Shown here piece by piece: positions 48,824-57,956 of a stretch of 64,000 bases of DNA. Position numbers and translations under genes: made by a program. The stretch is from Paenibacillus sp. GTDB lineage: Bacteria; Bacteroidota; Bacteroidia; Bacteroidales; Muribaculaceae. The stretch's first letter is position 1; each line of letters begins with the position of its first letter. Below the pieces are notes generated by a model. The model was given only the letters and a program-made list of their open reading frames with translations. It had not been told where the DNA came from and did no database searches. The DNA is taken from NCBI GenBank assembly GCA_023663345.1, contig JAMPHR010000001.1, forward strand, positions 614,786-678,785, read 5' to 3'.

Positions 48824-49311
48824 TAGCAATAATCGTAGCCGCCACGCTCGACATGGCCATCGGTGATCACGGCGATCTCCTCTATCATATATCCGATGAC
48901 CTGAAACGTTTCAAAGCCCTCACCATGGGAAGCCCCATCATCATGGGCCGACGCACATTCGAGTCATTTCCCAAAGGGGCGCTCCCCGGCCGACGCAATA
49001 TAGTGGTGACACGCAACCCCGACTATTCGGCACCCGGGATAGAGACAGCGCCATCGCTCGAGGAGGCCATAGCAATGTGTGCCGGCTCAGAGCGGATATA
49101 CATCATAGGTGGAGGCGAAATCTACCGCCAGGCAATTCCGATGGCCGACCGGCTCGAGCTAACTCTTATCGATGCCATGCGCCCCGAAGCCGATATACGA
49201 CTGGAGGGAATAGACCTCTCCGCGCTGGGAATTTCCAATCCTGATTTTGATCTCGCCGATCCTAAAACCGGAGTAAAATATTGCTTCCTGTCAGTCGACT
49301 TGCACCCGTGA
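48820..49311 (+). CDS. folA: Dihydrofolate reductase
   Basis: DHFR of 163 residues that reduces dihydrofolate with NADPH. Typical parts are [19 protein letters not shown] at the N-terminus, [26 protein letters not shown] with the substrate-binding Asp/Lys area, and [27 protein letters not shown]. It begins in the thyA stop codon. It would be the trimethoprim-target type; no sign of a second, resistant form. Confidence 0.97.
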   Translation: MIAIIVAATLDMAIGDHGDLLYHISDDLKRFKALTMGSPIIMGRRTFESFPKGALPGRRNIVVTRNPDYSAPGIETAPSLEEAIAMCAGSERIYIIGGGEIYRQAIPMADRLELTLIDAMRPEADIRLEGIDLSALGISNPDFDLADPKTGVKYCFLSVDLHP

Positions 49312-49365
49312 ATCATGCGCCCTGTACCCCTCTGTTGATGATTAGCCGAGATTAGGTTGCTAAAA

Positions 49366-49397
49366 TTTGGTTATTTGGCAATTATAGCTTAAATTTG
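49366..49397 (+). promoter_or_regulatory. Promoter of the small acidic protein and agmatine deiminase genes
   Basis: -33 box TTTG (49366-49369) and -7 box TAAATTTG (49390-49397) have a 20-base gap. Transcription would start near 49404, about 30 bases before the small protein ATG. Confidence 0.78.
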
Positions 49398-49436
49398 ACA
49401 CCAAATCCCCAACCTAATCCTGAAAAATTACAACTT

Positions 49437-49679
49437 ATGGAGGAACACATTACTGATTTTTTTAATAATCTGCTTCGTGAATACGGGAGTATCGACATTG
49501 CCGAAGCAGAATTTAAAAAGCAGTTGCACGAGGACAGCTCGCTACATGAATCTTACCGCGAGTGGTGCCATGAAGTAGGAAGCAGCGAAAAACGCGGATT
49601 TCTGGATTATTGCGAAGAGTATCTCGAATCCCAGGAATCCATTTGGGACAATCTGAAAGATGAATACGAAGACGAATGA
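49437..49679 (+). CDS. Conserved small acidic protein upstream of agmatine deiminase
   Basis: Protein of 80 residues, acidic (many Glu/Asp), with helical features such as ITDFFNNLLREYGSIDIAEAEF and HESYREWCHEVGSSEKRGFLDYCEEYL. I believe related small proteins occur in the same place in other Bacteroidales, but I could not search. The ATG at 49437 is preferred because an upstream TTG would lie within the -7 box. It overlaps the next gene by 20 bases, so translation may be coupled. No known domain is seen. Confidence 0.8.
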   Translation: MEEHITDFFNNLLREYGSIDIAEAEFKKQLHEDSSLHESYREWCHEVGSSEKRGFLDYCEEYLESQESIWDNLKDEYEDE

Positions 49680-50763
49680 CAATCCTTTGAACGATAACAA
49701 ATCACCCCAACCAACCCCAGTAAGGCTTCCAGCCGAATGGGAAAACCACGATTGTGTACTCCTGGCATGGCCTCACGAGGAGACCGACTGGGCATATATG
49801 CTCGACGAGGCCAGGAAGTGTTTCGCCAATATAGTACGTGCCATTTCGGCCCGCGAATGCGTATTGCTTGTAGGCCCCGAACGGCTATGCGCCAAATCAG
49901 TGGCACAATGTTCGTTTGACCCGGCAAGAGTTAAGTTTGTAGATATCGAGACCAACGACACTTGGGCTCGTGACTTCGGCCCCATCACAGTGGAACGGGA
50001 CGGACGGTTGCACACCCTCGATTTCAAATTCAATGCCTGGGGATTGAAATTCCCGGCCGATAAGGACAACCTCATCACCACCCATCTCGCTCTCAAGGGC
50101 ATATTCAACGCCGACTATGACTGCCGGCTGGGATTTGTGCTCGAAGGAGGAAGCATCGAGAGCGACGGCAACGGCACCCTCCTCACCACTGCCGAATGTC
50201 TCCTCTCGCCCAACCGCAACGGCGGGATGAATGAGGAACAGATCCGCGCCTATCTTGCCGATACCCTCGGTTTCACCCACCAGCTATGGCTCAGAAACGG
50301 AGGCATGGCCGGCGATGACACCGACAGCCATATCGACACCCTGGCGCGACTCGCCCCACACGACACCATACTCTATGTCGGCGCTACCGATTCCGACGGA
50401 TACACCGTGGAATCGCTGTCACGTATGCGCGATGAACTCATCGACATGCGCACAGCCCAGGGCCAACCGTTCAATCTGATAGAACTCCCACTCCCCACTC
50501 CCATCTACGATGAGGACGGGATGCAACTACCTGCCACATACGCCAACTATCTTGTTGCCGACACGGCAATATATCTACCCACCTATGCCCAACCGGCCAA
50601 CGACATATTGGCAGAACAGACTCTGAAGATCGTATATCCCGACCACGAAATAATCCCGATAGACTGCCGTGCCCTCATACGCCAGCACGGCTCGCTCCAC
50701 TGCGTGACCATGCAACTGCCCACAGGCTCAGTCAACGGAATTAAGGATGGACGCTGGGTATAA
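49660..50763 (+). CDS. Agmatine deiminase family protein
   Basis: Porphyromonas-type peptidyl-arginine/agmatine deiminase family protein of 367 residues. With N-carbamoylputrescine amidase encoded next, the substrate is most likely agmatine, converted to N-carbamoylputrescine. Catalytic marks are TNDTWARDFGPI, FVLEGGSIESDGNGT, GGMAGDDTDSHIDTLARL and the nucleophile Cys348 in QHGSLHCVTMQLP. It follows the small acidic protein with overlap and precedes the amidase by 37 bases, forming a putative polyamine operon. A signal peptide is absent, as expected for a cytoplasmic enzyme. Confidence 0.93.
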   Translation: MNTKTNDNPLNDNKSPQPTPVRLPAEWENHDCVLLAWPHEETDWAYMLDEARKCFANIVRAISARECVLLVGPERLCAKSVAQCSFDPARVKFVDIETNDTWARDFGPITVERDGRLHTLDFKFNAWGLKFPADKDNLITTHLALKGIFNADYDCRLGFVLEGGSIESDGNGTLLTTAECLLSPNRNGGMNEEQIRAYLADTLGFTHQLWLRNGGMAGDDTDSHIDTLARLAPHDTILYVGATDSDGYTVESLSRMRDELIDMRTAQGQPFNLIELPLPTPIYDEDGMQLPATYANYLVADTAIYLPTYAQPANDILAEQTLKIVYPDHEIIPIDCRALIRQHGSLHCVTMQLPTGSVNGIKDGRWV

Positions 50764-50800
50764 TCGTGCATATAAACCGTAACCATACACTTGCAACCTC

Positions 50801-51679
50801 ATGAAAGTAGGAATAATACAGCAACATAACACCATAGACATCCCCGGCAACCGCCAGCGGTTGGCCGATAAGATAAAGATGCTTGCCGGAGAGGGCGCCG
50901 ACCTCGTAGTGCTTCAGGAGCTACACGATTCGCTGTACTTCTGCCAGACCGAGAATGTTGACAATTTCGACATCGCCATCCCTATCCCCTCGGCCACTAC
51001 CGAGTTTTATGCCGAAGTGGCTCGCGAGTGCGGAATCGTACTCGTGACATCACTTTTTGAGCGTCGAGCTCCCGGCCTGTACCACAACACGGCTGTAGTG
51101 TTTGAGAATGATGGCTCGATTGCCGGAAAATACCGCAAGATGCACATACCCGATGATCCCGCCTACTACGAGAAATTCTACTTCACGCCCGGCGATCTCG
51201 GATTCGAGCCTATCGACACAAGCGTTGGCCGTCTCGGAGTGCTTGTGTGCTGGGATCAATGGTACCCCGAGGCAGCCCGCCTCATGGCCATGCGTGGCGC
51301 ACAGATGCTGATCTACCCCACCGCCATAGGTTGGGAAAGCAGCGACACCGACCAGGAAAAATCACGCCAGCGCGAGGCTTGGATCACTGTACAGCGCGGA
51401 CATGCCGTAGCCAACGGTCTGCCCGTAGTGACAGTCAACCGCGTGGGCTATGAGTCCGACCCGTCGGGAGTAACAGGTGGCATACAATTCTGGGGATCAA
51501 GCTTCGTAGCAGGTCCGCAGGGCGAATTTCTCTATCAGGCCCCCGATGATGCCGAGGCTATAGCCGTGATAGAGATCGACATGAAACGCTCCGAGCAGGT
51601 GAGACGCTGGTGGCCGTTCCTCCGCGATCGCCGCATTGACAGCTTTGCGGGCCTCACCCGCCGTTACCTCGACGACTGA
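50801..51679 (+). CDS. N-carbamoylputrescine amidase
   Basis: Carbon-nitrogen hydrolase (nitrilase superfamily) of 292 residues that would split N-carbamoylputrescine into putrescine, CO2 and ammonia. The catalytic triad is Glu in VVLQELHDSL, Lys in KYRKMHIPDDPAYYEKFYF, and Cys150 in GVLVCWDQWYPEAARLMA. The segment WGSSFVAGPQGEF is typical. Together with the deiminase, it closes the agmatine route of polyamine synthesis. The starting arginine decarboxylase is not in the window. Confidence 0.95.
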   Translation: MKVGIIQQHNTIDIPGNRQRLADKIKMLAGEGADLVVLQELHDSLYFCQTENVDNFDIAIPIPSATTEFYAEVARECGIVLVTSLFERRAPGLYHNTAVVFENDGSIAGKYRKMHIPDDPAYYEKFYFTPGDLGFEPIDTSVGRLGVLVCWDQWYPEAARLMAMRGAQMLIYPTAIGWESSDTDQEKSRQREAWITVQRGHAVANGLPVVTVNRVGYESDPSGVTGGIQFWGSSFVAGPQGEFLYQAPDDAEAIAVIEIDMKRSEQVRRWWPFLRDRRIDSFAGLTRRYLDD

Positions 51680-51695
51680 TCCGCTCACATCCTCC

Positions 51696-52271
51696 ATGTC
51701 ACACACCTCAGGCGACATTCCTGTTACCACAGCCCCTTTTCTCACCACATCGGGCGACTACTTCTCCGTGCTGCTCTCGGCATGGCTTCCTCGTTACGGC
51801 TGGACACTCGCTATCCCTATTCTGGCGTTTGCCATTCTCGGTTATGTCCTGCACGACGAGCGTTGGATGCTTGTGGCGCTCATGTTGCTGTTCATCGTGA
51901 TGCCAATGGCCATGTCGTTTCTCTACACTTACTACATGCTCGCCCCCGAGGCCCGCAGATCAGTGTTGCGCAAGCGCGTGGAAATAGTGCCCGGCAGTCA
52001 CCTGAGACTCGAATATCTCCCTGAGCCGGAAAAATCTGCCGGTGACAGTTCAGGCGATCGAAAAGAGGATGCCCTCCTGAATATAGAAAATCCCAGGAAC
52101 GGGGCCGTGTTCACGGTTCCCGTTCCCGAGACTATTCCTTGGGATCATATCTTGAAAGTGAAAGCCACATCCCGGTTCCGGGTCTATTGGCTAAAAGGTG
52201 AGAGGATGCAATTTCTTCTCATCCCCTGGAGCGCACTGCGACCGTCGGCTTCCGACAGTACAGCCGGCTAA
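51696..52271 (+). CDS. Membrane protein of unknown function
   Basis: Protein of 191 residues with two hydrophobic segments in the first half (TLAIPILAFAILGYVL and MLVALMLLFIVMPMAMSFLYTYY), then a hydrophilic domain of about 110 residues (RVEIVPGSHLRLEYLPEPEK, VFTVPVPETIPWDHI, GERMQFLLIPWSALRP). I chose ATG 51696 because the longer frame would start inside the amidase gene. No domain is recognised. It lies 16 bases after the amidase gene and is convergent with the PepSY-like gene, which it overlaps by four bases. Confidence 0.7.
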   Translation: MSHTSGDIPVTTAPFLTTSGDYFSVLLSAWLPRYGWTLAIPILAFAILGYVLHDERWMLVALMLLFIVMPMAMSFLYTYYMLAPEARRSVLRKRVEIVPGSHLRLEYLPEPEKSAGDSSGDRKEDALLNIENPRNGAVFTVPVPETIPWDHILKVKATSRFRVYWLKGERMQFLLIPWSALRPSASDSTAG

Positions 52272-52711
52272 TCATCCACATCCACGTGGGTGAGCTTACC
52301 AAGGAGATTGAATTTCATCTCCACACCATCGGACAGCTCTATTTCATATCCTTTCAATTTCTTCTCCACTTTCACTATGAAAGCACCGTTGCCGTTCTTG
52401 GCAATATAATTCCTTATGGTCTTCATTACCAGTCCATCGGGCACTTCGCGAGTCTTACAGTCTACTGAAGTCCACTTACCGGCATTGTTGAACTCAATCT
52501 TGGTGCCATTGACCAGCTTCACATCATAATCGGTCTTCTTGAGCAGGTGACGATCCACCTTTATCATGCCTATCTTGGCCTTGGGGAAATACTTTTTCAA
52601 CATCTCCTGAGCAGGAGCCGGGAGCTGGTCACGGTCGATAGTGTATTTATCGGCACGGGCCACGCCACACACGCATACAAACGCTAAAAGCGCAATTAAA
52701 AATTTCTTCAT
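52268..52711 (-). CDS. PepSY-like periplasmic protein
   Basis: Exported protein of 147 residues with signal peptide MKKFLIALLAFVCVCGVARA. It has two similar halves of the PepSY-like (BVU_2987-type) fold: LPAPAQEMLKKYFPKAKIGMIKVD and TDYDVKLVNGTKIEFNNAGKWTSVD in the first, then KTIRNYIAKNGNGAFIVKVEKKLK with YEIELSDGVEMKFNLLGKLTHVD. Such proteins are abundant in gut Bacteroidetes, with unknown exact function. The stop overlaps the convergent upstream membrane-protein gene by four bases. Confidence 0.88.
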   Translation of the reverse strand: MKKFLIALLAFVCVCGVARADKYTIDRDQLPAPAQEMLKKYFPKAKIGMIKVDRHLLKKTDYDVKLVNGTKIEFNNAGKWTSVDCKTREVPDGLVMKTIRNYIAKNGNGAFIVKVEKKLKGYEIELSDGVEMKFNLLGKLTHVDVDD

Positions 52712-52850
52712 AATGTATATTTTATATAATAAGTCGGTATCGGAGGGTCAACAAGGCTTCATCCTGATCCATATCGCCTTGCTGACCCGTGTTACTTAAA
52801 AAACAATCCTGCCGGGGGTAATGTTGCAGATATCGCGACTGAAATCTTTA

Positions 52851-52882
52851 TTTGCATCCTACCGGATGATTTTGTAACTTTG
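52851..52882 (+). promoter_or_regulatory. Promoter of the LysE-type exporter gene
   Basis: -33 TTTG (52851-52854) and -7 TAACTTTG (52875-52882) with a 20-base gap. It argues against a TTG start at 52880, which lies in the -7 box, and for ATG 52913. Confidence 0.8.
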
Positions 52883-52912
52883 CATATTGTTGTGATACAT
52901 CTTCCGGTCATA

Positions 52913-53539
52913 ATGATGCGCGGAATCCTTATTGGAATCCTTGTGTCGGCCCCTATGGGACCGATAGGGATGTTGTGCATCCAGCGCACACTCAACCGTG
53001 GCCGATGGCCAGCGTTCTTCACCGGTATAGGAGCAGGCATGAGCGATCTCATATATTGCCTCCTCACAGGGCTCGGGTTATCGTTCGTGACCGATTTCAT
53101 CGAGGACAATCAGAGCTTGCTTCAACTGATAGGATCGGTGGTACTGCTCATCTATGCCGGCTACCTGTTCGGAGCCAACCCATCCCGCTCGCTCCAATCA
53201 AACGGAGTGCAATCCATGAGCTCTTGGAAAGATTTCGTCACCGGTTTCCTCCTCACCTTCTCCAATCCTCTTATCCTTTTCTTCATCATCGGTCTTTTTG
53301 CCCGGTTCAGTTTCCTTGCACCCGAATTCCAGGCCTATCACTATGTCGCAGGTTACGTGTCAATTTTTGCCGGAGCCGTGCTGTGGTGGTTTGGTGTCAC
53401 ATGGTTTGTCAACAAGGTCAGGGCTCATTTCAACCTGCGCTCCCTGTGGCTTCTCAACCGCATCGTGGGAGGCATCATCATGATAATGGGCGCAATCGGA
53501 CTTGTCACCGCCCTACACGAGCTTCTGGTGAACCATTGA
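52913..53539 (+). CDS. LysE/RhtB family exporter
   Basis: Inner-membrane exporter of 208 residues of the LysE superfamily, which exports amino acids or similar small molecules. It has RGILIGILVSAPMGPIGMLCIQRTLNRGRWPAFFTGIGAG at the N-terminus, matching the conserved family opening, and about six membrane segments (LLQLIGSVVLLIYAGYLFG, NPLILFFIIGLFARFSF, WWFGVTWFVNKVR, IIMIMGAIGLVTALHELL). The substrate is unknown. It is followed 44 bases later by a tiny gene, possibly in the same transcript. Confidence 0.9.
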   Translation: MMRGILIGILVSAPMGPIGMLCIQRTLNRGRWPAFFTGIGAGMSDLIYCLLTGLGLSFVTDFIEDNQSLLQLIGSVVLLIYAGYLFGANPSRSLQSNGVQSMSSWKDFVTGFLLTFSNPLILFFIIGLFARFSFLAPEFQAYHYVAGYVSIFAGAVLWWFGVTWFVNKVRAHFNLRSLWLLNRIVGGIIMIMGAIGLVTALHELLVNH

Positions 53540-53583
53540 CTCCCCGCCGACGTTTCTATAATAGATTATTAAACACCACTATT

Positions 53584-53742
53584 ATGGAAAAGAAACAAAA
53601 CATTTCAACTAACGAGGCTGAAAAGAAATTTCCCGGCGTAGAAGTCGACAAATGCGATAATGAGAAGGTCACACCCAAAATGGTAAAGGAAGAGACCAAG
53701 GATCTCAACAACAATCCCCGCAACAACGATATCGACCTCTAA
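53584..53742 (+). CDS. Small hydrophilic protein (52 residues)
   Basis: Open frame of 52 codons starting MEKKQNISTNEAEKKFPG and ending in NNNPRNNDIDL. It is hydrophilic and Lys/Glu/Asn-rich, and carries no transmembrane segment or known domain. It starts 44 bases after the LysE gene and is followed by a long hairpin. I believe similar short proteins with an NNNPRNND-like tail occur in related genomes, but I have not been able to check this. Confidence 0.7.
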   Translation: MEKKQNISTNEAEKKFPGVEVDKCDNEKVTPKMVKEETKDLNNNPRNNDIDL

Positions 53743-53785
53743 CTTTCCTCCTCAGGCACGGTCAACGACCGTCCGCCACACACAT

Positions 53786-53840
53786 CACACTCACCGCCAC
53801 GCTCAAGGCATCTCCTGCCTCACGCGTGGCGGTGAGTGTG
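53786..53840. repeat. Long perfect hairpin after the small protein gene
   Basis: A perfect 17-base-pair stem (53786-53802 with 53824-53840) encloses a 21-base loop, in which AGGCA and TGCCT pair again. There is no T-run, so classic intrinsic termination is doubtful; RNA 3'-end protection or a regulatory RNA structure is possible. Confidence 0.65.
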
Positions 53841-53901
53841 TCTCATATCACGGCGCATAGATATTGGCACACCGACTCACCTGTCAAATTAAACACAAGA
53901 A

Positions 53902-53945
53902 AGCCACGGCTCCTGCATTTGAGTAAGAGCCGTGGCTGACTATTT
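53902..53945. terminator. Bidirectional hairpin terminator
   Basis: Arms AGCCACGGCTC (53902-53912) and GAGCCGTGGCT (53927-53937) form an 11-base-pair stem, followed on the plus strand by ACTATTTATT and on the minus strand by T-rich TTCTTGTGTTT. It lies between the small protein gene and the convergent lipoprotein gene. Confidence 0.75.
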
Positions 53946-53978
53946 ATTGTCACTTTTCAAGTGGGATCATCACATGGT

Positions 53979-54458
53979 TCAGTTCACCGATTCGGTGATG
54001 GTCTGCTCGGGAGTGTCAGTGCCACCGCCGGTATCGCCGGGCTGATCTTCAGGAGCCTCTACGATATCAAGCTTGTAGCTGAATACTCCCCAACCGATCG
54101 ACTTGCCTTCCTGGAAAATCTGGCTGTTCACACTGAGAGTATGATTACCTACAGCGAGATCATCGGTCACGATATCTACTCCGAAAGGAGAGATAGCAGT
54201 GGTGAAGAAGGGACGTCCGTCGAAGAAATAGGTTGTCTGTCCAAGCATGGCCTTGCCGGTATTGGGGGCAGGGGTCACTTTCAGACCTTCGATCTTGAGC
54301 GTATCACCCTGTACTACGGTAAGCACACCGTCGTTGAGGGTACCGCCCGAGTATTCGATAGAGACGCTGACATCGGGAATGTTATTGTCATCGTCGTCAC
54401 ATGCCGCCATAAATGCGAGCATAGGCAGAGCCAGAAGCAGATAAAGGAATTTTTTCAT
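53979..54458 (-). CDS. Lipoprotein with Ig-like fold, DUF-type
   Basis: Lipoprotein of 159 residues with signal peptide MKKFLYLLLALPMLAFMAAC and the surface-export-like acidic stretch DDDD after the Cys. The body is beta-rich (VSVSIEYSGGTLNDG, VLTVVQGDTLKIEGLKV, DDLAVGNHTLSVNSQIF). The C-terminal tail is Gly/Thr-rich (GDTGGGTDTPE). I do not recognise a family with certainty. It is monocistronic, followed by a hairpin terminator. Confidence 0.75.
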   Translation of the reverse strand: MKKFLYLLLALPMLAFMAACDDDDNNIPDVSVSIEYSGGTLNDGVLTVVQGDTLKIEGLKVTPAPNTGKAMLGQTTYFFDGRPFFTTAISPFGVDIVTDDLAVGNHTLSVNSQIFQEGKSIGWGVFSYKLDIVEAPEDQPGDTGGGTDTPEQTITESVN

Positions 54459-54809
54459 AATTCAGTTGATTTGATTTGAGAGATTAATAAATAGTTTTTT
54501 AGTTGTTTTATATTTCAGTACCGCAAACCCGTTGCGGCGTCCGTGAGCTTTGGTCAGTATACAACGAGCCCTCCGGTATCGGTTTCATCTGAGTTTCTTC
54601 ACGCCACGGTTGGGAAGAGAGGGGGGGAGGAAAGAGAAAGCGGGGAGAGAGGAGACTGTAAAGTCGGTGGGCGTTTCAGAACAGAGTGGGAAACCGGTAT
54701 TGAATCCCGGAGGGTTGTCATGCTGCTTCCCCTGTCCGTGGGCAGTGCCTGTAAAAGTTATACCAGGCACTGCCACCAAGGGGAAAGTGTTATGTAATGT
54801 TCAGGTCAA
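54459..54809. other. Gene-free stretch with purine tract and clpB 3' hairpin
   Basis: No coding region. It holds a purine-only tract on the plus strand (54612-54640, continued at 54642-54655 after a single C) with a run of seven G. It also has a hairpin with 11-base-pair stem (54741-54751 with 54764-54774), extended by TTCCCCT/AGGGGAA pairing outside. This hairpin lies 36 bases past the clpB stop on the minus strand and may end that transcript, though it lacks a T-run. Confidence 0.5.
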
Positions 54810-57398
54810 TCAGTTTTTGAATACGATATCGTTGCCGTCGTAATCGATGATTATAGGATGCTCGCGGTCCACTTTCTGAGCAAGTATATCCTTGCTCAAC
54901 TGGTTGAGCACCATGCGGTGGATCACTCGCTTCACAGGACGGGCACCGAATTCAGGATCGTAACCCTCTTCGGCGAGGAATTTCAATGCAGCCGGGGTCA
55001 CTTCGAGCGTGATGCCGTTAGTAGCAAGCATCTTCTGGATCGACTTGATCTGCAGGCCTACGATCTCCTCAATCTCCACCTCGTTGAGCGGGGTGAACAT
55101 TATGATCTCATCGATACGGTTCAGGAACTCGGGACGTATGGTCTGCTTGAGCAGTTCCAGTACCTCATCCTTGCTCTTCTCGATGGTCTCCTCACGATTC
55201 TCGGGTGTCATCTTGGCGAAATTATCGCGGATCAGGTGAGAGCCCATGTTGGAGGTCATGATGATGATAGTATTCTTGAAGTTGACCAGTCGGCCCTTAT
55301 TGTCGGTGAGGTGTCCGTCATCAAGCACCTGGAGAAGTATGTTGAACACATCCGGATGAGCCTTTTCGATCTCATCGAAAAGCACTACTGAGTAGGGCTT
55401 GCGTCTCACAGCCTCGGTGAGCTGTCCGCCCTCATCGTATCCCACGTATCCCGGAGGCGCTCCTACAAGTCTTGACACCGAGTGCTTCTCCTGATACTCG
55501 CTCATGTCGATACGGGTCATCATGTTCTCGTCGTCGAAAAGGTATTCGGCAAGAGCCTTGGCAAGCTCGGTCTTACCTACACCCGTGGTGCCGAGGAATA
55601 TGAATGAGCCTATAGGACGGCGGGGATCATTAAGTCCGGCACGTGAGCGGCGCACAGCATCGGCAATAGCACGTATGGCGTCATTCTGGCCCACCACGCG
55701 GTTGTGAAGCTCGGCTTCGAGATGCAACAGCTTCTCCTTCTCAGTCTGCACCATCTTGTTGACGGGGATTCCGGTCCATCTCGACACCACATCGGCTATA
55801 TCCTCCGAATCCACCTCCTCCTTGATCAGGGCCTTCTCGCCCTGCATCTCCTTGAGACGGTTCTGGATATCGGCGTTTTCCTGCTCTTTCTGCTGGATAC
55901 GTGAGTAGCGGATCTCTGCCACTTTGGCATAGTCGCCCTCGCGCTCGGCTCGTTCGGCATCGAAATTGAGCTGTTCTATGTCTATCTTATTCTGCTGGAT
56001 CTTGTTGATAAGATCCTTTTCGGCCTTCCATTTGGCTGTGAAATCCTTTTCACGGTCGCGCAGGTCGGCCAGTTCCTTTTCAAGTTCCTTCACCTTGGCT
56101 TTGTCGCCCTCACGCTTTATCGCCTCGCGCTCGATCTCTTTCTGAGCTATGAGACGTGAGATCTCGTCAAGAGCCTGAGGCACGGAGTCGATCTCCAGGC
56201 GCAGTTTTGATGCGGCCTCGTCAACAAGGTCGATAGCCTTGTCGGGGAGGAAACGGTCGGTAATGTAACGCTCCGATAGAGTTACGGCGGCGATAATCGC
56301 CTCATCACGGATACGCACCTTGTGATGGTTCTCGTAACGCTCCTTAAGACCTCGCAGAATTGCAATGGCGGCAGCCTCGTCGGGTTCGTTGACCATCACT
56401 TTCTGGAAACGGCGTTCGAGAGCCTTGTCCTTTTCGAAGTATTTCTGGTACTCGTCAAGAGTAGTCGCGCCGATCGAACGGAGTTCGCCTCGGGCGAGCG
56501 CGGGTTTGAGGATATTGGCTGCATCCATCGCTCCCTCACCCTTTCCGGCACCCACAAGAGTGTGGATCTCGTCGATGAAGAGGATGATCTCGCCGTCGGC
56601 TCCGGTCACTTCGTTGACTATCGCCTTGAGTCGTTCCTCAAATTCGCCTTTATACTTTGCACCGGCCACAAGGGCACCCATGTCAAGTGAATATATCTGC
56701 TTGGAGCGCAGATTCTCGGGCACATCGCCACGTACTATACGCTGGGCGAGACCCTCGGCGATGGCGGTTTTACCGGTACCCGGCTCGCCGATGAGCATGG
56801 GATTGTTCTTGGTGCGTCGCGACAGGATCTGGAGCACACGGCGGATCTCGTCGTCACGACCGATCACAGGATCGAGCTTCCCCTCGCGGGCACGTTCGTT
56901 AAGGTTGATGGCATACTTAGATAAGGCCTGATATGTATCCTCAGCGCTCTGGTCGGTAGCTTTCTTCCCTTTGCGCAGCTCAGCCACTGCTGCCTCAAGC
57001 TCACGTTGGCTCAATCCGGCATCCTTCAGGATTGTTGCGGCCGGAGAGTTGACCGTGAAGATGGCCATGAGCAAAGCCTCGAGTGTCACATACTCGTCGC
57101 CCTGCTTCTTGGCAATGTCAAGAGCCTTTTGAAGAACATCATTGGAAGTGCGGCTAAGATAGGGTTCTCCGCCCGACACGCGCGGTTCGGCGGCAATCTT
57201 CTCATCGACCTGTCGCATCAAAGTGGCGCTGTTGGCTCCCACCTTGGAGAAAATGAAGTTGATGAGTGATTCTCCCTCCAGCATCACTCCCTTTAGCAAG
57301 TGTACCGGTTCGATAGCCTGATTACCTGCTCCTCGGGTAATCTCTATCGCCTTCTGTATCGCTTCCTGAGACTTTATTGTGAAATTATTGAAGTTCAT
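54810..57398 (-). CDS. clpB: ATP-dependent disaggregase ClpB
   Basis: Hsp100 disaggregase of 862 residues that rescues aggregated proteins with DnaK. It has the N-terminal Clp domain (residues ~1-145), the first AAA module with [15 protein letters not shown] and LFIDEIHTL, the long coiled-coil middle domain (~400-530), the second AAA module with [16 protein letters not shown] and [13 protein letters not shown], and the C-terminal domain [13 protein letters not shown]. ClpB is distinguished from ClpC/ClpA by its full middle domain. No consensus promoter is recognised in the 137 bases upstream; a heat-shock promoter type could differ. Confidence 0.97.
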   Translation of the reverse strand: MNFNNFTIKSQEAIQKAIEITRGAGNQAIEPVHLLKGVMLEGESLINFIFSKVGANSATLMRQVDEKIAAEPRVSGGEPYLSRTSNDVLQKALDIAKKQGDEYVTLEALLMAIFTVNSPAATILKDAGLSQRELEAAVAELRKGKKATDQSAEDTYQALSKYAINLNERAREGKLDPVIGRDDEIRRVLQILSRRTKNNPMLIGEPGTGKTAIAEGLAQRIVRGDVPENLRSKQIYSLDMGALVAGAKYKGEFEERLKAIVNEVTGADGEIILFIDEIHTLVGAGKGEGAMDAANILKPALARGELRSIGATTLDEYQKYFEKDKALERRFQKVMVNEPDEAAAIAILRGLKERYENHHKVRIRDEAIIAAVTLSERYITDRFLPDKAIDLVDEAASKLRLEIDSVPQALDEISRLIAQKEIEREAIKREGDKAKVKELEKELADLRDREKDFTAKWKAEKDLINKIQQNKIDIEQLNFDAERAEREGDYAKVAEIRYSRIQQKEQENADIQNRLKEMQGEKALIKEEVDSEDIADVVSRWTGIPVNKMVQTEKEKLLHLEAELHNRVVGQNDAIRAIADAVRRSRAGLNDPRRPIGSFIFLGTTGVGKTELAKALAEYLFDDENMMTRIDMSEYQEKHSVSRLVGAPPGYVGYDEGGQLTEAVRRKPYSVVLFDEIEKAHPDVFNILLQVLDDGHLTDNKGRLVNFKNTIIIMTSNMGSHLIRDNFAKMTPENREETIEKSKDEVLELLKQTIRPEFLNRIDEIIMFTPLNEVEIEEIVGLQIKSIQKMLATNGITLEVTPAALKFLAEEGYDPEFGARPVKRVIHRMVLNQLSKDILAQKVDREHPIIIDYDGNDIVFKN

Positions 57399-57535
57399 GA
57401 GCTATATTTAGTAAGTTGAAGGTTCGTGATTTTAATATTCCTTTTATCTTACTAACAAAAATCATGCCAATTGGTTTTTATCGTCACTCATTATGATAAT
57501 GAGAGCCCCCAACCAACCGGCATGGCTCATGATAT

Positions 57536-57814
57536 TCAGGCAAACAGCGATGGATAGCTGTCAGTTCCTGATGATTTTGCTTTGGGACGGTCGGACTGAC
57601 CGTGGCGGAACACAAGATTGTGCTGCTGGGTCCATCCCTGGGTGCGGTTACGCAGTTTCACCGTGACAATGCCGGCATCAGCCGGTGCCGAGGATCTCAC
57701 CTGGCGGAACACGTCACTAAGCGTGGACACCCCGCTCATGGTGAGAGTGAGCAGTACGGTTCCACAAGTCTGGGCTGTGACCTGCAGGAGGTCGGTGCGA
57801 TGTATTGCTGTCAT
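57536..57814 (-). CDS. Small conserved-looking protein of unknown function
   Basis: Protein of 92 residues. The segment VLLTLTMSGVSTLSDVFRQV and VTVKLRNRTQGWTQQHNLVF read like genuine protein with alternating hydrophobic beta strands. A -7 box lies 36 bases before the ATG in the same orientation, which supports expression. No domain is recognised; I recall similar short proteins in Bacteroidales but cannot check. It lies between clpB and the nucleotidase gene. Confidence 0.65.
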   Translation of the reverse strand: MTAIHRTDLLQVTAQTCGTVLLTLTMSGVSTLSDVFRQVRSSAPADAGIVTVKLRNRTQGWTQQHNLVFRHGQSDRPKAKSSGTDSYPSLFA

Positions 57815-57849
57815 AATCGGGGTTATCTTTTATGGTTATTAATCTATTG

Positions 57850-57857
57850 CAAAGATA
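57850..57857 (-). promoter_or_regulatory. -7 box of the small protein gene at 57536
   Basis: Minus-strand TATCTTTG (plus CAAAGATA) matches the -7 consensus and leaves a leader of about 29 bases. No -33 TTTG is evident. Confidence 0.55.
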
Positions 57858-57956
57858 CCACCGCACATGGGCTATATTTTCGCCCACTATATTTAATTAT
57901 GACTAAATAAGCATATTTTCGCCCCTAATTATTAATGGAATACCTCTATATTTCAA

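Noticed and set aside
53786-53840. Classical intrinsic terminator
   Set aside because: The stem is perfect but no T-run follows on either strand; the hairpin at 53902-53945 fits better.
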